A stretch of DNA of 64,000 nt from contig CAXXNZ010000011.1 in NCBI GenBank assembly GCA_963676075.2, forward strand, positions 310,001-374,000, in the 5' to 3' direction. A program made the position numbers and the translations under genes. Positions 41,767 through 51,088 of the stretch are shown piece after piece. The notes under the pieces are model-generated. The model made no database searches. It saw nothing but the letters and a program-made list of their open reading frames with translations, and was not told where the DNA came from. Source of the stretch: JAHJQZ01 sp963676075. Lineage in GTDB: Bacteria > Pseudomonadota > Alphaproteobacteria > Rhizobiales > Devosiaceae. The number at the start of each line of letters is the position of its first letter. The stretch's first letter is position 1.

Positions 41767-43116
41767 TCAGCTCCCCGTCAATCCGCGGAATTGCGGGGAG
41801 ATATTGTCGCCGGGTCGGCCGACACTCGTGTACGCGAAGCCGTGGCGTTCGATCTCCTCGCGACGATAGATGTTCCTTAAATCGACGAGGATCCGACTGC
41901 GCATCACACTGCCCAGCCGATCAAAATTGAGGGCCCGGAAGGCGTTCCACTCGGTGACGATGACCAGGGCATCAGCACCCGATGCCGCTTCGTAGGCGTT
42001 CTCAAGATAGGCGATGCCTTCGGGAAGAACGGTTCTGGCCAGTTCCATGCCTTCGGGATCGGTAGCGCGGATCTGTGCACCCTGATCAACAAGCGCCTGG
42101 ATGACGGCAATGGCCGGGCTGTCGCGCATGTCATCCGTGTTGGGCTTGAAGGTCAGGCCGAGCACACCGATTGTCTTGTCCCTAACCGTACCGCCGCAGG
42201 CTGCGACGACCTTGCGCGCCATGGCGCGTTTGCGCGTGTCGTTGACCGCAACGGTCGTCTCAATCAGCCTTATCGGCGAATTGTGGTCCTGGGCTGTTTT
42301 GACCAGAGCCAGCGTATCCTTGGGGAAACATGAACCGCCATAGCCTGGTCCTGCATGGAGGAATTTGGAACCGATGCGATTGTCGAGTCCGATGCCGCGC
42401 GCCACGTCCTGGACATTGGCGCCAACCGCCTCGGACAAATCGGCGATCTCGTTGATGAAGGTGATCTTCATCGCAAGAAAGGCATTGGCTGCGTATTTGA
42501 TAAGCTCGGCGGTGCGGCGCTCGGTGAAAAGGATCGGAGACTGGTTGAGATAAAGCGGTCGATAGACTTCGGCCATCACCTCACGAGCGCGCTCATCCTC
42601 GAGCCCGATGACGATGCGGTCAGGTCGCTTGAAGTCTTCGATCGCAGCGCCCTCGCGCAGGAATTCCGGATTGGAGACAATGGCGCAATCAGCCTGCGGA
42701 TTGGTCTGGCCGATGATGCGCGCGACCTCGTCGCCGGTACCGACCGGAACCGTCGACTTGTCGACGACAACGGTGAACCCGTCCAGGGACATTGCAATGT
42801 CCTGAGCCGCACCATAGACGTAACTAAGATCGGCATGTCCATCGCCACGTCGGGACGGGGTGCCAACGGCGATGAACACCACATCGGCGCCAGCAACAGC
42901 GGTACGAAGATCGGTGGTAAACGACAAGCGCATTGCCGCGACATTGTCGGCGATGAGTGCGTCGAGCCCAGGTTCGTAAATCGGCACACCGCCAGCCTCG
43001 AGCAGGGCGATTTTCTCGCTATCCTTGTCGACGCAAATCACCTCGTGCCCGAAGTCGGCGAAACAAGCCCCGCTTACCAAACCGACATAGCCAGATCCGA
43101 TCATGGCGATACGCAT
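41767..43116 (-). CDS. ugd: UDP-glucose 6-dehydrogenase
   Basis: A 449-residue enzyme of the UDP-glucose/GDP-mannose dehydrogenase family. The NAD site is RIAMIGSGYVGLVSGACFAD. FIAVGTPSRRGDGHADLSYV and VSNPEFLREGAAIEDF are family blocks. The catalytic cysteine C263 is in GPGYGGSCFPKDTLAL. The enzyme oxidises UDP-glucose twice to UDP-glucuronate. ATG 43116 follows AAGGGA. It lies between manC and lpsL in the sugar-nucleotide block. Confidence 0.96.
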   Translation of the reverse strand: MRIAMIGSGYVGLVSGACFADFGHEVICVDKDSEKIALLEAGGVPIYEPGLDALIADNVAAMRLSFTTDLRTAVAGADVVFIAVGTPSRRGDGHADLSYVYGAAQDIAMSLDGFTVVVDKSTVPVGTGDEVARIIGQTNPQADCAIVSNPEFLREGAAIEDFKRPDRIVIGLEDERAREVMAEVYRPLYLNQSPILFTERRTAELIKYAANAFLAMKITFINEIADLSEAVGANVQDVARGIGLDNRIGSKFLHAGPGYGGSCFPKDTLALVKTAQDHNSPIRLIETTVAVNDTRKRAMARKVVAACGGTVRDKTIGVLGLTFKPNTDDMRDSPAIAVIQALVDQGAQIRATDPEGMELARTVLPEGIAYLENAYEAASGADALVIVTEWNAFRALNFDRLGSVMRSRILVDLRNIYRREEIERHGFAYTSVGRPGDNISPQFRGLTGS

Positions 43117-43161
43117 TGTTCTCTAATCCCTTGCCGGATGCGGCACAGTTGCGCCCGGGCT

Positions 43162-44592
43162 TCAGCTCCTGCCGAACTCGTCCTCGAGTCTTATGATATC
43201 GTCCTCTCCGAGATAGGAGCCGGTCTGGACCTCGATCAGTTCGAGAACGATCTTTCCGGGGTTGGTCAGGCGATGAACATCGCCTTGCGGGATGTAAACG
43301 CTCTCGTTTTCCGTGATCATCATTGTCTTCTCGCCGATCTGGACTTCGGCGGTGCCGGCAACGATGATCCAGTGCTCGGCACGGTGATGGTGTTTCTGCA
43401 ACGACAGGCGCTTGCCGGGATTGACAAAAATGCGTTTGACCTGAAAGCGCGGACCGGAAACAACCGATGTGTATCCGCCCCAGGGACGGTAATCGGTTGG
43501 GTGTTTCTCCGTCAGTGCCGCGGTGCTCGGATCAGACTTGAGCGCCTTGACTATGTTCCCGACATTCTGGGATGCGGACAGCTTGCCGACATAGATCGCA
43601 TCCTCGCTGGCGATGACCGCGATATCGTCAAGACCGTCGACGGCGACATGCAAATTCTCGGAAACGACAAGCGAGCCTTGTGTGTGGGAAAGGCTCGCGG
43701 GACCGCGTACGAGATTGTCATGTGCGTCGTGCGCGCCTGCCTTCCACACAGCCTCCCAGGAGCCAAGATCGGACCAGGTAATCGGCGCGGGCACGACCGC
43801 AGCCAGTTTGGTCTTCTCGAAAATGGCATAATCGATCGAGATGTCAGGGGCTGCGGCAAAGGCCTGCGCGTCAAGGCGGATGAAATCGAGATCGCTTTTT
43901 TTCCCGGCAATCGCTGCGGTAACGGCGCCAAGAATATCGGGCGCCAGGCGCTCGCATTCGGCCAGAAAGTCGGTAGCGCGGAACAGGAACATGCCCGAGT
44001 TCCAGTAATAATTGCCCGCGGCGAGCATCTGCTCGGCTGCTTCCCGATCCGGTTTTTCAACAAAGCGGGCAACCGCATGGGCACCGGAAGGCAAAGCTTC
44101 TCCGGCCTCAACATAGCCAAAGCCCGTGGCTGGCTCGTTCGGGGTTATCCCGAAGGTGACAAGGCGCCCCGCCCCAGCGGCGGCTACACCGGTATCGAGC
44201 ACATCACGATAGACGTCATCAATCTCGATTTCATGATCTGACGGCAGGACATGAACAAGCGCCTCAGGATGGGTCTGGGCGGCAAGCATTGCAGCAGCGG
44301 CAATTGCAGGCCCTGTATTACGGGCCACCGGCTCAAGCACGATCGCCTCGAGTTTGATCCCGATCTGCTGGGCCTGCTCGGCGACGATGAAACGGTATTC
44401 CTCATTGGTGAGAACTATGGGCGCGCCATACCGCGTCGGGTCGTCAAGCCGCTGCAAGGTCTTCTGAAAAAGGCTCAGATCGCCGGTCAAGGCCAGAAAC
44501 TGCTTGGGACGCACCGCCCGCGACATTGGCCACAACCGCGTGCCTTTGCCACCGCACAAGATGACCGGTACGATTTGGTTTTGATCAGTCAT
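43162..44592 (-). CDS. manC: Mannose-1-phosphate guanylyltransferase / mannose-6-phosphate isomerase
   Basis: A 476-residue bifunctional type II enzyme. The N-terminal nucleotidyltransferase has VILCGGKGTRLWPMSRAVRP and the FVEKP site in VARFVEKPDREAAEQML. The C-terminal isomerase cupin has RPWGGYTSVVSGPRFQVKRI, KRLSLQKHHHRAEHWIIVAG, SVYIPQGDVHRLTNPGK and ends in LIEVQTGSYLGEDDIIR. It makes GDP-mannose and interconverts fructose-6-phosphate and mannose-6-phosphate. ATG 44592 overlaps manB by 8 bp; TTG 44598 is less likely. Confidence 0.95.
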   Translation of the reverse strand: MTDQNQIVPVILCGGKGTRLWPMSRAVRPKQFLALTGDLSLFQKTLQRLDDPTRYGAPIVLTNEEYRFIVAEQAQQIGIKLEAIVLEPVARNTGPAIAAAAMLAAQTHPEALVHVLPSDHEIEIDDVYRDVLDTGVAAAGAGRLVTFGITPNEPATGFGYVEAGEALPSGAHAVARFVEKPDREAAEQMLAAGNYYWNSGMFLFRATDFLAECERLAPDILGAVTAAIAGKKSDLDFIRLDAQAFAAAPDISIDYAIFEKTKLAAVVPAPITWSDLGSWEAVWKAGAHDAHDNLVRGPASLSHTQGSLVVSENLHVAVDGLDDIAVIASEDAIYVGKLSASQNVGNIVKALKSDPSTAALTEKHPTDYRPWGGYTSVVSGPRFQVKRIFVNPGKRLSLQKHHHRAEHWIIVAGTAEVQIGEKTMMITENESVYIPQGDVHRLTNPGKIVLELIEVQTGSYLGEDDIIRLEDEFGRS

Positions 44593-46024
44593 TCTCAAGG
44601 TTCCCTACCCGATCGGGCCAATCTTTCAGCATTTTTGCCAGTGAAGACATGATTTCTTCGAGCATCAGCTCAGTCTTTTTTGCAGTGTCGGTCTCGACAT
44701 AGACCCTGAGTTCAGGCGCATTTCCTGAGGCGCGGAAATGAACGACCGCACCGTTCTGCAGGCCAAACCGCACACCATCACTGCGATCGACGCTGGCCGG
44801 GTCCTGGCACGCAGCCGACAATCGCGCCCGCAGCGGGGCCGATGAGGCAACTTCGGCAAGAAAGCTCGCAGACAGGGTTTGGGGAACGTCCTTGATCCGG
44901 TCGGCCTTCATCACCCGCGAAGGCAGCTCGCTGACCAGGTCGGCGAGCGAGATCGATCTTCGGTTGATTTCGTAAAGCACCGCGATAAGTGGCAGGACGG
45001 CATCGCGTGTCGGCAGTTCTTCAAGCCGGCCTGCGGCAAGATCGAGTCCACTGCCAAGCAGAAAGCCGCCGTTGGCTTCAAAGCCGGCCAGCCGCCCCTC
45101 TCCTTGCGTCTTCATGGCAGCAACGACATAGGGAGAGCCGATCCGGGTGCGTTCAACCCTGGCAAAATAACCGCTCAACTCGATCGCACTGGTCGAGGTC
45201 AGCGGTGTCACAACGGTTTCGATCCCAAGCGCCCGCGCCGCCAGGGTGCATAAGACGTCGCCCGTGATCTGTTGCCCGTCGGCACCAATGAGCAGAGGAC
45301 GATCGCCATCCCCGTCGGTCGATATGACGCCATCAAGTCCGTGCTGCGCGATGTCGGCAGCGCAGCGTTCGACGAGCTGAGGTTCAAGCGCCTCGGTATC
45401 TACGGCAATGAACTGCTCGCTGCGCCCGAAGCGATGAAGAGTTGCCCCAAGCCCTGAAAAGATTTCAACGAGAAGATCGCGTCCCGCGGCCGAATGCTCG
45501 AACACGCCAAGTGTGAGACCCGAAAGTGCGCTCGGCCCGAACGCATTGATATAGCGCGCCACGTAATCGTCCCCGACCGCCATATCGGGCGCGCCAAGTT
45601 CGACCTCGGCTTTGTCTTCGGACGGACGAGCAAGACTGGCATCGGCGAGCGTGCGGATCGGGGCTTCGTCGTCCTTGAGCAATTCCCCGTCGGGACGGTA
45701 GAACTTGATGCCATTATAGGACTCGGGAATATGGCTGCCCGTGATCACGATGGCTGGCACGTTGCGCGCCAATCCCGCTGCCGCCACGGCCGGCGTCGGC
45801 AGGACGCCGCACCATTGGGGCAGCTGACCGTGCGCACTAATCGCACCTATGACATGGCTGGATATTTCCGGGCTCGAGGCCCTGAGATCGCATCCCACCA
45901 CAACACTGGTGCCCTGCGCGACCCCGAGATAGGTCAGGAAGGCATCAATATAGGCGGCGACCGTTCTCCGGTCGAAATCGCTTGCCGGGCCACGCAGCCC
46001 TGACGTTCCAAAAGCAATGGTCAC
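44585..46024 (-). CDS. manB: Phosphomannomutase / phosphoglucomutase
   Basis: A 479-residue alpha-D-phosphohexomutase with all four landmarks. The phosphoserine loop is VITGSHIPESYNGIKFY (S97). The magnesium loop is STDGDGDRPLL. The sugar loop is GFEANGGFLLGSG. The phosphate-binding loop is FRASGNAPELRVYVE. It makes mannose-1-phosphate for ManC. A GTG start at 46024 has only a weak ribosome site. The sequence is of the ExoC/NoeK-like alphaproteobacterial type. It is the first gene of the sugar-nucleotide block. Confidence 0.93.
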   Translation of the reverse strand: MTIAFGTSGLRGPASDFDRRTVAAYIDAFLTYLGVAQGTSVVVGCDLRASSPEISSHVIGAISAHGQLPQWCGVLPTPAVAAAGLARNVPAIVITGSHIPESYNGIKFYRPDGELLKDDEAPIRTLADASLARPSEDKAEVELGAPDMAVGDDYVARYINAFGPSALSGLTLGVFEHSAAGRDLLVEIFSGLGATLHRFGRSEQFIAVDTEALEPQLVERCAADIAQHGLDGVISTDGDGDRPLLIGADGQQITGDVLCTLAARALGIETVVTPLTSTSAIELSGYFARVERTRIGSPYVVAAMKTQGEGRLAGFEANGGFLLGSGLDLAAGRLEELPTRDAVLPLIAVLYEINRRSISLADLVSELPSRVMKADRIKDVPQTLSASFLAEVASSAPLRARLSAACQDPASVDRSDGVRFGLQNGAVVHFRASGNAPELRVYVETDTAKKTELMLEEIMSSLAKMLKDWPDRVGNLEND

Positions 46025-46315
46025 TGACTTTTATAATTCCTGATAATCAAAAATATGCTGGAGACGAAATGTGCTCGAAACTGCAATGCTTGCATCAAGA
46101 CTAATACGTTATAATGACCGTTTCCAAGCCCTTTCCGGCCGCTTTGGTTAAGTGCCCAAACGCGCACCGGCACGCCTGAAATTTAGGCAGACCGTCCGGT
46201 CAAATTCGTCGTTTGTTCCTCTCACATCGACGCTCTTGCGTCCGCCAGCACAGTTGAACGGGATAGCCCACACCAATGCCGCCGAGCAGCTCGAGGCCAA
46301 ATGCAAAGGCGCGGC
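46025..46315. other. Gap between manB and the Wzc-like gene
   Basis: About 290 bp without a gene. Its half near manB is AT-rich and should carry the minus-strand promoter of the sugar-nucleotide block, but no pair of boxes with good spacing was found. No terminator hairpin with a T run was seen downstream of the Wzc-like gene. Confidence 0.3.
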
Positions 46316-48475
46316 CTACGCCTCCGAGCCATAATAGTAATAATACTTACTTGCATAGCGGTCCCGCGCGCCCTGCTGCTGATTGAGAACACTCAAGACA
46401 GGCGTCTGGGGTTTGGCACCGAGGCGAAGTGTTTGAACGGCCTGCCGGACGATCGATTGCGCAGTGGCGCCCCATTGCACGACAAGAACAACGCAATCGA
46501 CATAGCCGGCCAGATAAACACCATCGACCACCGGCACGAGCGGCGGTGAATCGATCAGGACGACATCAAAGATCTCGCGAGCCTTGCCAATCAGACGCGC
46601 GAGTTCGGGATTCGAGACGATCTGGTCGGTGGGAACATGGCTGTTGCGGTCGCTGACGATGGCCGAAAGCGGGGAATGAGTATCCGCACCGATGGTGGCA
46701 CGCAACAAGGCTTCGGAATTGCCGTCATTCTGGAAGTAGTCGACCAGTCCGGACGTCGGTTCGATATTGAGGTAATGATGCAACGACGGTTTTCTCAGAT
46801 CACAGTCAAGGATCAGCGTCTTGTGACCTGAAAGGGCATAGGCTCGCGCCAATGACAGAGCAGTTGAGGACTTACCTTCGCTGGGCACCGCAGATGTCAC
46901 GAGGATGGTTCGGCCATTACGTTTTTTGCCGGCAGTGTCGGCACCAAGCTCACCCAAGGCGATGTCGATGTTCGCCCTAAGTCGTCTGATCGCCTCGGCA
47001 TAGGTCGACATCGGCGCGAGATGCATCAGATCGGCCGGCGACCTGATCTCGGCCCTATCGACGTTCTTGAGCGTCAATGGATGCATCGGGATCACCGACG
47101 CAACATCCAGATGCAGAAGGTTCTCTATCTGGGCATCGGTCGTGAACCCACCAACGAAATTCTCCCACAAAAAGGCAAGACCGACCCCAAGACCGAGACC
47201 GACCATGCCGGCCAGAACAAGGATCAGCCGGGAATTGGGAAAAGACGGGGACGATGGCGACAGGGCCGGTGACACCACGCGGGCATCGGCAATCTGGACC
47301 TGAGCCTGGGCATCAAGATCGCGCACGCGTCCCAAAAGCGTCTGGTACTGGGAGCGGGCAATCTCGGCGCTTTGTTGCAGGCCGTAAATCTGGGTGAGAA
47401 CCGTCGGCGGCAGATTGCTGGCCAGGACGGAGGTTCGTAGCTGCTGTCGAAGATCGGAGGTCTTTTGTTCACCGGAAATGACGTCCTGGCGAATCGTCGT
47501 CAATTTGGTCTTGGAATAGTCGGCGATCTTGAGATTGAGCTTGTTCAGTTCGGACTTGAGATCGATCTGGGCCTGCGAGTTCTCCGGTGCCGACTGAATC
47601 TGCGTTGCAAGCTGATCGCGCTGGCTGGCAAGCTCGGTGAGAGCCTGATCCTGTAGCGTCGACGCGAGCGAGGTCCAGTCGTTGGCCGAGATGGATTGCT
47701 GCACCGTGTCTGCAAGCGCCGATTGCTTCTGGTTCTGTGAAACCACATCTTTCAGTTCGTCGCGTAATAGCGCGACATCGGAGCGGCCGCTCTGATCAGC
47801 AATCGTATCGATGTTTGAATTGATGTAATCATCGAACGACTGTTCAGCCGCAGCCACCTGGGCGCTTGCCGAGGTCAGGCGCCCTTCGAGGACATCGCGG
47901 GCCTTAAGCGTGTTTTCGACCTTGGAGGAGACTTGGGCGCTGATATACGCATCCGCGACGGCATTGGCGATTTGCGCCGATTTGTCCGGATTGCTGCTCG
48001 TTGCCGAGACTTCGATCAGAAAGGTGAGACCAAGACGACGGACCGAAACCGCGCGATCGAGTTTGGCTATCACCTGGTTCAGCGCCTCGGTACCGGTTGG
48101 GAGCTTGGCTTGCCCGAGCCCGAGCCAGGTCATGATCTGGTCTCTCAAGCCCAGTTTGACCCCGAACTCCTTGTCCGTCACCAATGACAGCTTGGAGACG
48201 ACGTCGAGAAGAATTTTCGGGGACTTGGCGATTTCGACTTCACTGTCGACCTTGGACGACGCCGTACTTGCCGAATTTTGGTCCGAAGAGGAATCCAGAA
48301 GTCCTTTGGCGTTGATGTCGATGTAGATCTGCGCGGTCGCCGTGTATTTCGGGGTGAGCGCAAACGTGGCCAACAAAGCCACCCCGACCACGATCGCAAA
48401 TGTTGCCGCTATCATCCGCCAGCGCCGGCGCAAAGTCGACAACAGTGCCTTAAGGTCCAGTTCGGTCTCGTCCAT
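46316..48475 (-). CDS. Polysaccharide co-polymerase with BY-kinase domain, Wzc/ExoP-type
   Basis: A 719-residue inner-membrane protein. An N-terminal Wzz domain has a first helix near residues 23-45 (MIAATFAIVVGVALLATFAL), a long periplasmic coiled coil, and a second helix (LILVLAGMVGLGLGVGLAFL) near residue 430. The C-terminal kinase has Walker A SAVPSEGKSSTALSLA, Walker A-prime LILDCDLRKPS and Walker B VVLIDSPPL. It ends in a tyrosine cluster, KYYYYYGSEA, the autophosphorylation tail. It controls chain length and export with an OPX partner (Wza) and a phosphatase (Wzb), neither in the window. ATG 48475 follows GGGAT; an upstream TTG is less likely. Confidence 0.93.
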   Translation of the reverse strand: MDETELDLKALLSTLRRRWRMIAATFAIVVGVALLATFALTPKYTATAQIYIDINAKGLLDSSSDQNSASTASSKVDSEVEIAKSPKILLDVVSKLSLVTDKEFGVKLGLRDQIMTWLGLGQAKLPTGTEALNQVIAKLDRAVSVRRLGLTFLIEVSATSSNPDKSAQIANAVADAYISAQVSSKVENTLKARDVLEGRLTSASAQVAAAEQSFDDYINSNIDTIADQSGRSDVALLRDELKDVVSQNQKQSALADTVQQSISANDWTSLASTLQDQALTELASQRDQLATQIQSAPENSQAQIDLKSELNKLNLKIADYSKTKLTTIRQDVISGEQKTSDLRQQLRTSVLASNLPPTVLTQIYGLQQSAEIARSQYQTLLGRVRDLDAQAQVQIADARVVSPALSPSSPSFPNSRLILVLAGMVGLGLGVGLAFLWENFVGGFTTDAQIENLLHLDVASVIPMHPLTLKNVDRAEIRSPADLMHLAPMSTYAEAIRRLRANIDIALGELGADTAGKKRNGRTILVTSAVPSEGKSSTALSLARAYALSGHKTLILDCDLRKPSLHHYLNIEPTSGLVDYFQNDGNSEALLRATIGADTHSPLSAIVSDRNSHVPTDQIVSNPELARLIGKAREIFDVVLIDSPPLVPVVDGVYLAGYVDCVVLVVQWGATAQSIVRQAVQTLRLGAKPQTPVLSVLNQQQGARDRYASKYYYYYGSEA

Positions 48476-48641
48476 AATCGATCCCAATCAAAATTCAAGT
48501 GATATGAAATGGCTTGTCAGCCCTGAAATTTATGCGTCGCTACAATATGGCCTACCTAGAAAACGATCTTTGCGTTTCGGTCTAGCGTGATCAAGAGGTC
48601 AAGCTCCAGTTTCAGGTGAACGCAAGGTTAATTCGGCAGTA

Positions 48642-49478
48642 TCAGATCGCACCACCTGACTGATCACGCAATATACCATCGAAACGGCCTTCAACCAGGC
48701 GGATCGCTGAAAGTGGGCCACCTGCATATGCGCCAGTGTCGACATTGATCCGGTTTGCCGAAACGAACACGTCGCTGACAGGGGTGTGTCCGTGCACGAT
48801 CAATAAATCGTTGGCGGCAAGCATATCCTTTTTCTGGCCGACATGTGTTTTTCCATCGGCGCGGGCATCCCATCGCCGCCATAAAAGATCCCTTGGTCTT
48901 TGATCGGCCAATGGCGTTTTCGGATCCAGCCCGGCATGAACCATCACCAGATGGCCAAACCGGATCAGATAGGGTCGTTCGGAGACAAACCGCATGTGCT
49001 CGGCCGGAACAAGGGCGTCGAGCTGATACCCGATCTGAGATGGGTTGGGTTTTTCGGAGTGCCATTTATGGGCGTCGACCCCGTAAGAGCAGAGCGTCTC
49101 GATCCCGCCGAACTGCAGCCAGGCGTTATCGCGACTCGGCCGGTCGAGGAATTCCGCCATGCTCGCTTCGTGATTTCCGGACAAGCAAAGCCGCTTTAGG
49201 CTCATATCCAGTGGCGCCATCAACCGATCGATGACTTTGTTCGTGTCCGGGCCGCGGTCGATGAAATCTCCCAGAATCACAATCACGGCGTCTCGCGATC
49301 GGGTTGCCGCATCAGCAAGAATGGCGTCTTCGAGCCGGCAGAATTTGTCGTACATGCCGTGGATGTCGCCAATGGCGTAAACGAGTTCGGGCACGGTCTC
49401 GGACTCGACCAAGCGTATTGGCTCATCACTCCCGGATCGCTGCTTCCGAGCGCGACTGAACCAGGAGAACAAGCTCAT
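48642..49478 (-). CDS. Serine/threonine-type metallophosphoesterase
   Basis: A 278-residue calcineurin-like phosphoesterase. The metal-binding motifs are GDIHGMYDK, ILGDFIDRGPDTNKV, LSGNHEASM, MVHAGLD and LLIVHGHTPV, in the PPP-family order. It has no signal, so it is cytoplasmic. It lies between the Wzc-like kinase and the O-antigen ligase gene and overlaps the latter by 4 bp. It could oppose the tyrosine kinase in the absence of a Wzb, but PPP-fold enzymes are usually Ser/Thr or nucleotide phosphatases, so this is inference. Confidence 0.9.
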   Translation of the reverse strand: MSLFSWFSRARKQRSGSDEPIRLVESETVPELVYAIGDIHGMYDKFCRLEDAILADAATRSRDAVIVILGDFIDRGPDTNKVIDRLMAPLDMSLKRLCLSGNHEASMAEFLDRPSRDNAWLQFGGIETLCSYGVDAHKWHSEKPNPSQIGYQLDALVPAEHMRFVSERPYLIRFGHLVMVHAGLDPKTPLADQRPRDLLWRRWDARADGKTHVGQKKDMLAANDLLIVHGHTPVSDVFVSANRINVDTGAYAGGPLSAIRLVEGRFDGILRDQSGGAI

Positions 49479-50818
49479 GGGCGATGTCCTTTTCCCGTCG
49501 CTGCCGTCCCTATCCCCATGAGGAAGACAAAAAGCAAGGCAACGGCATGAATTTCAAGGCTGAAATCAACGAGCGAATGCACGCCGACCTGAACGAGTAC
49601 GCCCAGTCCAATGCCGGCGCCAAGCCGCGCCACCGGTCCGGTTGACAACGCGCGGGCAAAACGAACCGCTAGAACAAGAAAAATCAGCACAGGAAGCGCA
49701 CCGACCACCAGACCGAGTTCGGCAACCAGTGTCAGATACGTATTGTGCGCCTTGTCCCACAAAAGGTCCGGACTGACCGGCAGGTGATGAACCAAGGGAA
49801 ACGCGGCCTCAAAGGCCCCTGCGCCGAACCCTAACCATGGCCGTTCCAAGACAAGTTGCCACACCTGGCCATAAAGACTGGCGCGCACATCAAAATCGGT
49901 TTGAGAAGACCCAAGACGTTCAAACAAACCATGCCCGTAAAGTGCGGCAATCACCGCCAGTCCCACCACCACCGGGGCAACTCCGGCAGCCTTGATGCGC
50001 CAGCCGATCCCCGAGCGCACCATCATAAGCAACCAGCACGTGACAGCGCCAACAAGGCCTGCGAACAGCCCCATGCGAGAATGGGTGGCGAGAAGACCTG
50101 CAAGAAGCACCGCGGCGATCAAGGCGTGCAACAGCGCGGTCTGCAGCGCCGGTCGCCTGCGCTCGGAAAGCGCGCCAAAAATGGCCTCTCCGACGAGTCC
50201 GGTATTGAGCACAAGCCCTGCCCCCAGAAAAGTGGCAAAGCTGTTGCGATTGACGAACGTGCCGGCGGCGTCCCCGACATAGAACTGTCGCGGCAGCCCC
50301 AACAGGGCGTTGTTGTCGACGGCAAAATTGTAGAGCGCATAAAACGCAAATGCCCCGATCATGTAGCCTGTCCATGAAAACAGTCTGAGCGTTCGATCCG
50401 GCCGCTGTCCGATCTGATAGGCAAGAATGAAGACCACGCCATAGGCCAGAAAATTCAAGCCCATAAGAACGGTCTGTCCCGGGACAAGGCTAATAGTCTC
50501 TCCAAATCCGGCAAGGCCGGATTCCGGGCCCGGCAGAATTGCGCCAAGTGGCAACACCTGGATGGCGTGCCAGATACTGGTGATGATGAACAAGATGATG
50601 ATCACGCGATTGCGTGGCAGGAACCGGCTGCGATCATCGGTGTCGAACACCCGCATCACTGCCTGCGCAAGGAAAATCGCAAAGACCAGCATGTCGGTGA
50701 TCGCCCAGAGTCCCGGGCGATTGGACGCCAACGGGATCGGCGCCAGAGACACCAAACCTATCAAGAGCAATGCCGTGATGTCGTTGCGGCGCAGACCTTT
50801 GCTCCCCATCATCGGCAT
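49475..50818 (-). CDS. O-antigen ligase / polymerase family membrane protein
   Basis: A protein of about 447 residues with some 11-12 helices. The O-antigen ligase (Wzy_C) domain is shown by SRMGLFAGLVGAVTCWLLMM and, after a periplasmic loop, by RPWLGFGAGAFEAAF and DKAHNTYLTLVAELGLVVGA; the HN of KAHNTYL is the usual family box. It either ligates or polymerises lipid-linked glycan at the periplasmic face. ATG 50818 is chosen; a TTG at 50827 and ATGs at 50812 and 50809 are possible. It is coupled by 4 bp overlap to the metallophosphoesterase gene. Confidence 0.88.
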   Translation of the reverse strand: MPMMGSKGLRRNDITALLLIGLVSLAPIPLASNRPGLWAITDMLVFAIFLAQAVMRVFDTDDRSRFLPRNRVIIILFIITSIWHAIQVLPLGAILPGPESGLAGFGETISLVPGQTVLMGLNFLAYGVVFILAYQIGQRPDRTLRLFSWTGYMIGAFAFYALYNFAVDNNALLGLPRQFYVGDAAGTFVNRNSFATFLGAGLVLNTGLVGEAIFGALSERRRPALQTALLHALIAAVLLAGLLATHSRMGLFAGLVGAVTCWLLMMVRSGIGWRIKAAGVAPVVVGLAVIAALYGHGLFERLGSSQTDFDVRASLYGQVWQLVLERPWLGFGAGAFEAAFPLVHHLPVSPDLLWDKAHNTYLTLVAELGLVVGALPVLIFLVLAVRFARALSTGPVARLGAGIGLGVLVQVGVHSLVDFSLEIHAVALLFVFLMGIGTAATGKGHRP

Positions 50819-51088
50819 GAGGCGCAACCCAGGAAATGGTCCAATAGGGTGTCAGACCCGGCTGGTGTCATGACATGCGTCCTCGTCCGATTTCGAGATG
50901 CAGATCCGCCATGCTTCTGTCTCCGCACCATATGGCTGACCGCGAACCGGGACGGTTGAATTCTTGCACAAGCCGAAAGCAATGAAAAATCGACGACGGG
51001 CCCGGTCGATCCACACTGGCAGAACAGGAGTGTTGCCGATCACCCTCCGACGTGTTGTTCGTTGTCATTGACGACTGCGTGTCCCTGC

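Noticed and set aside
42355..44241. A 628-codon open frame on the plus strand across manC and ugd
   Set aside because: It is antisense to two clear enzymes with full motif sets, has no domain of its own, and is a typical shadow in high-G+C DNA.
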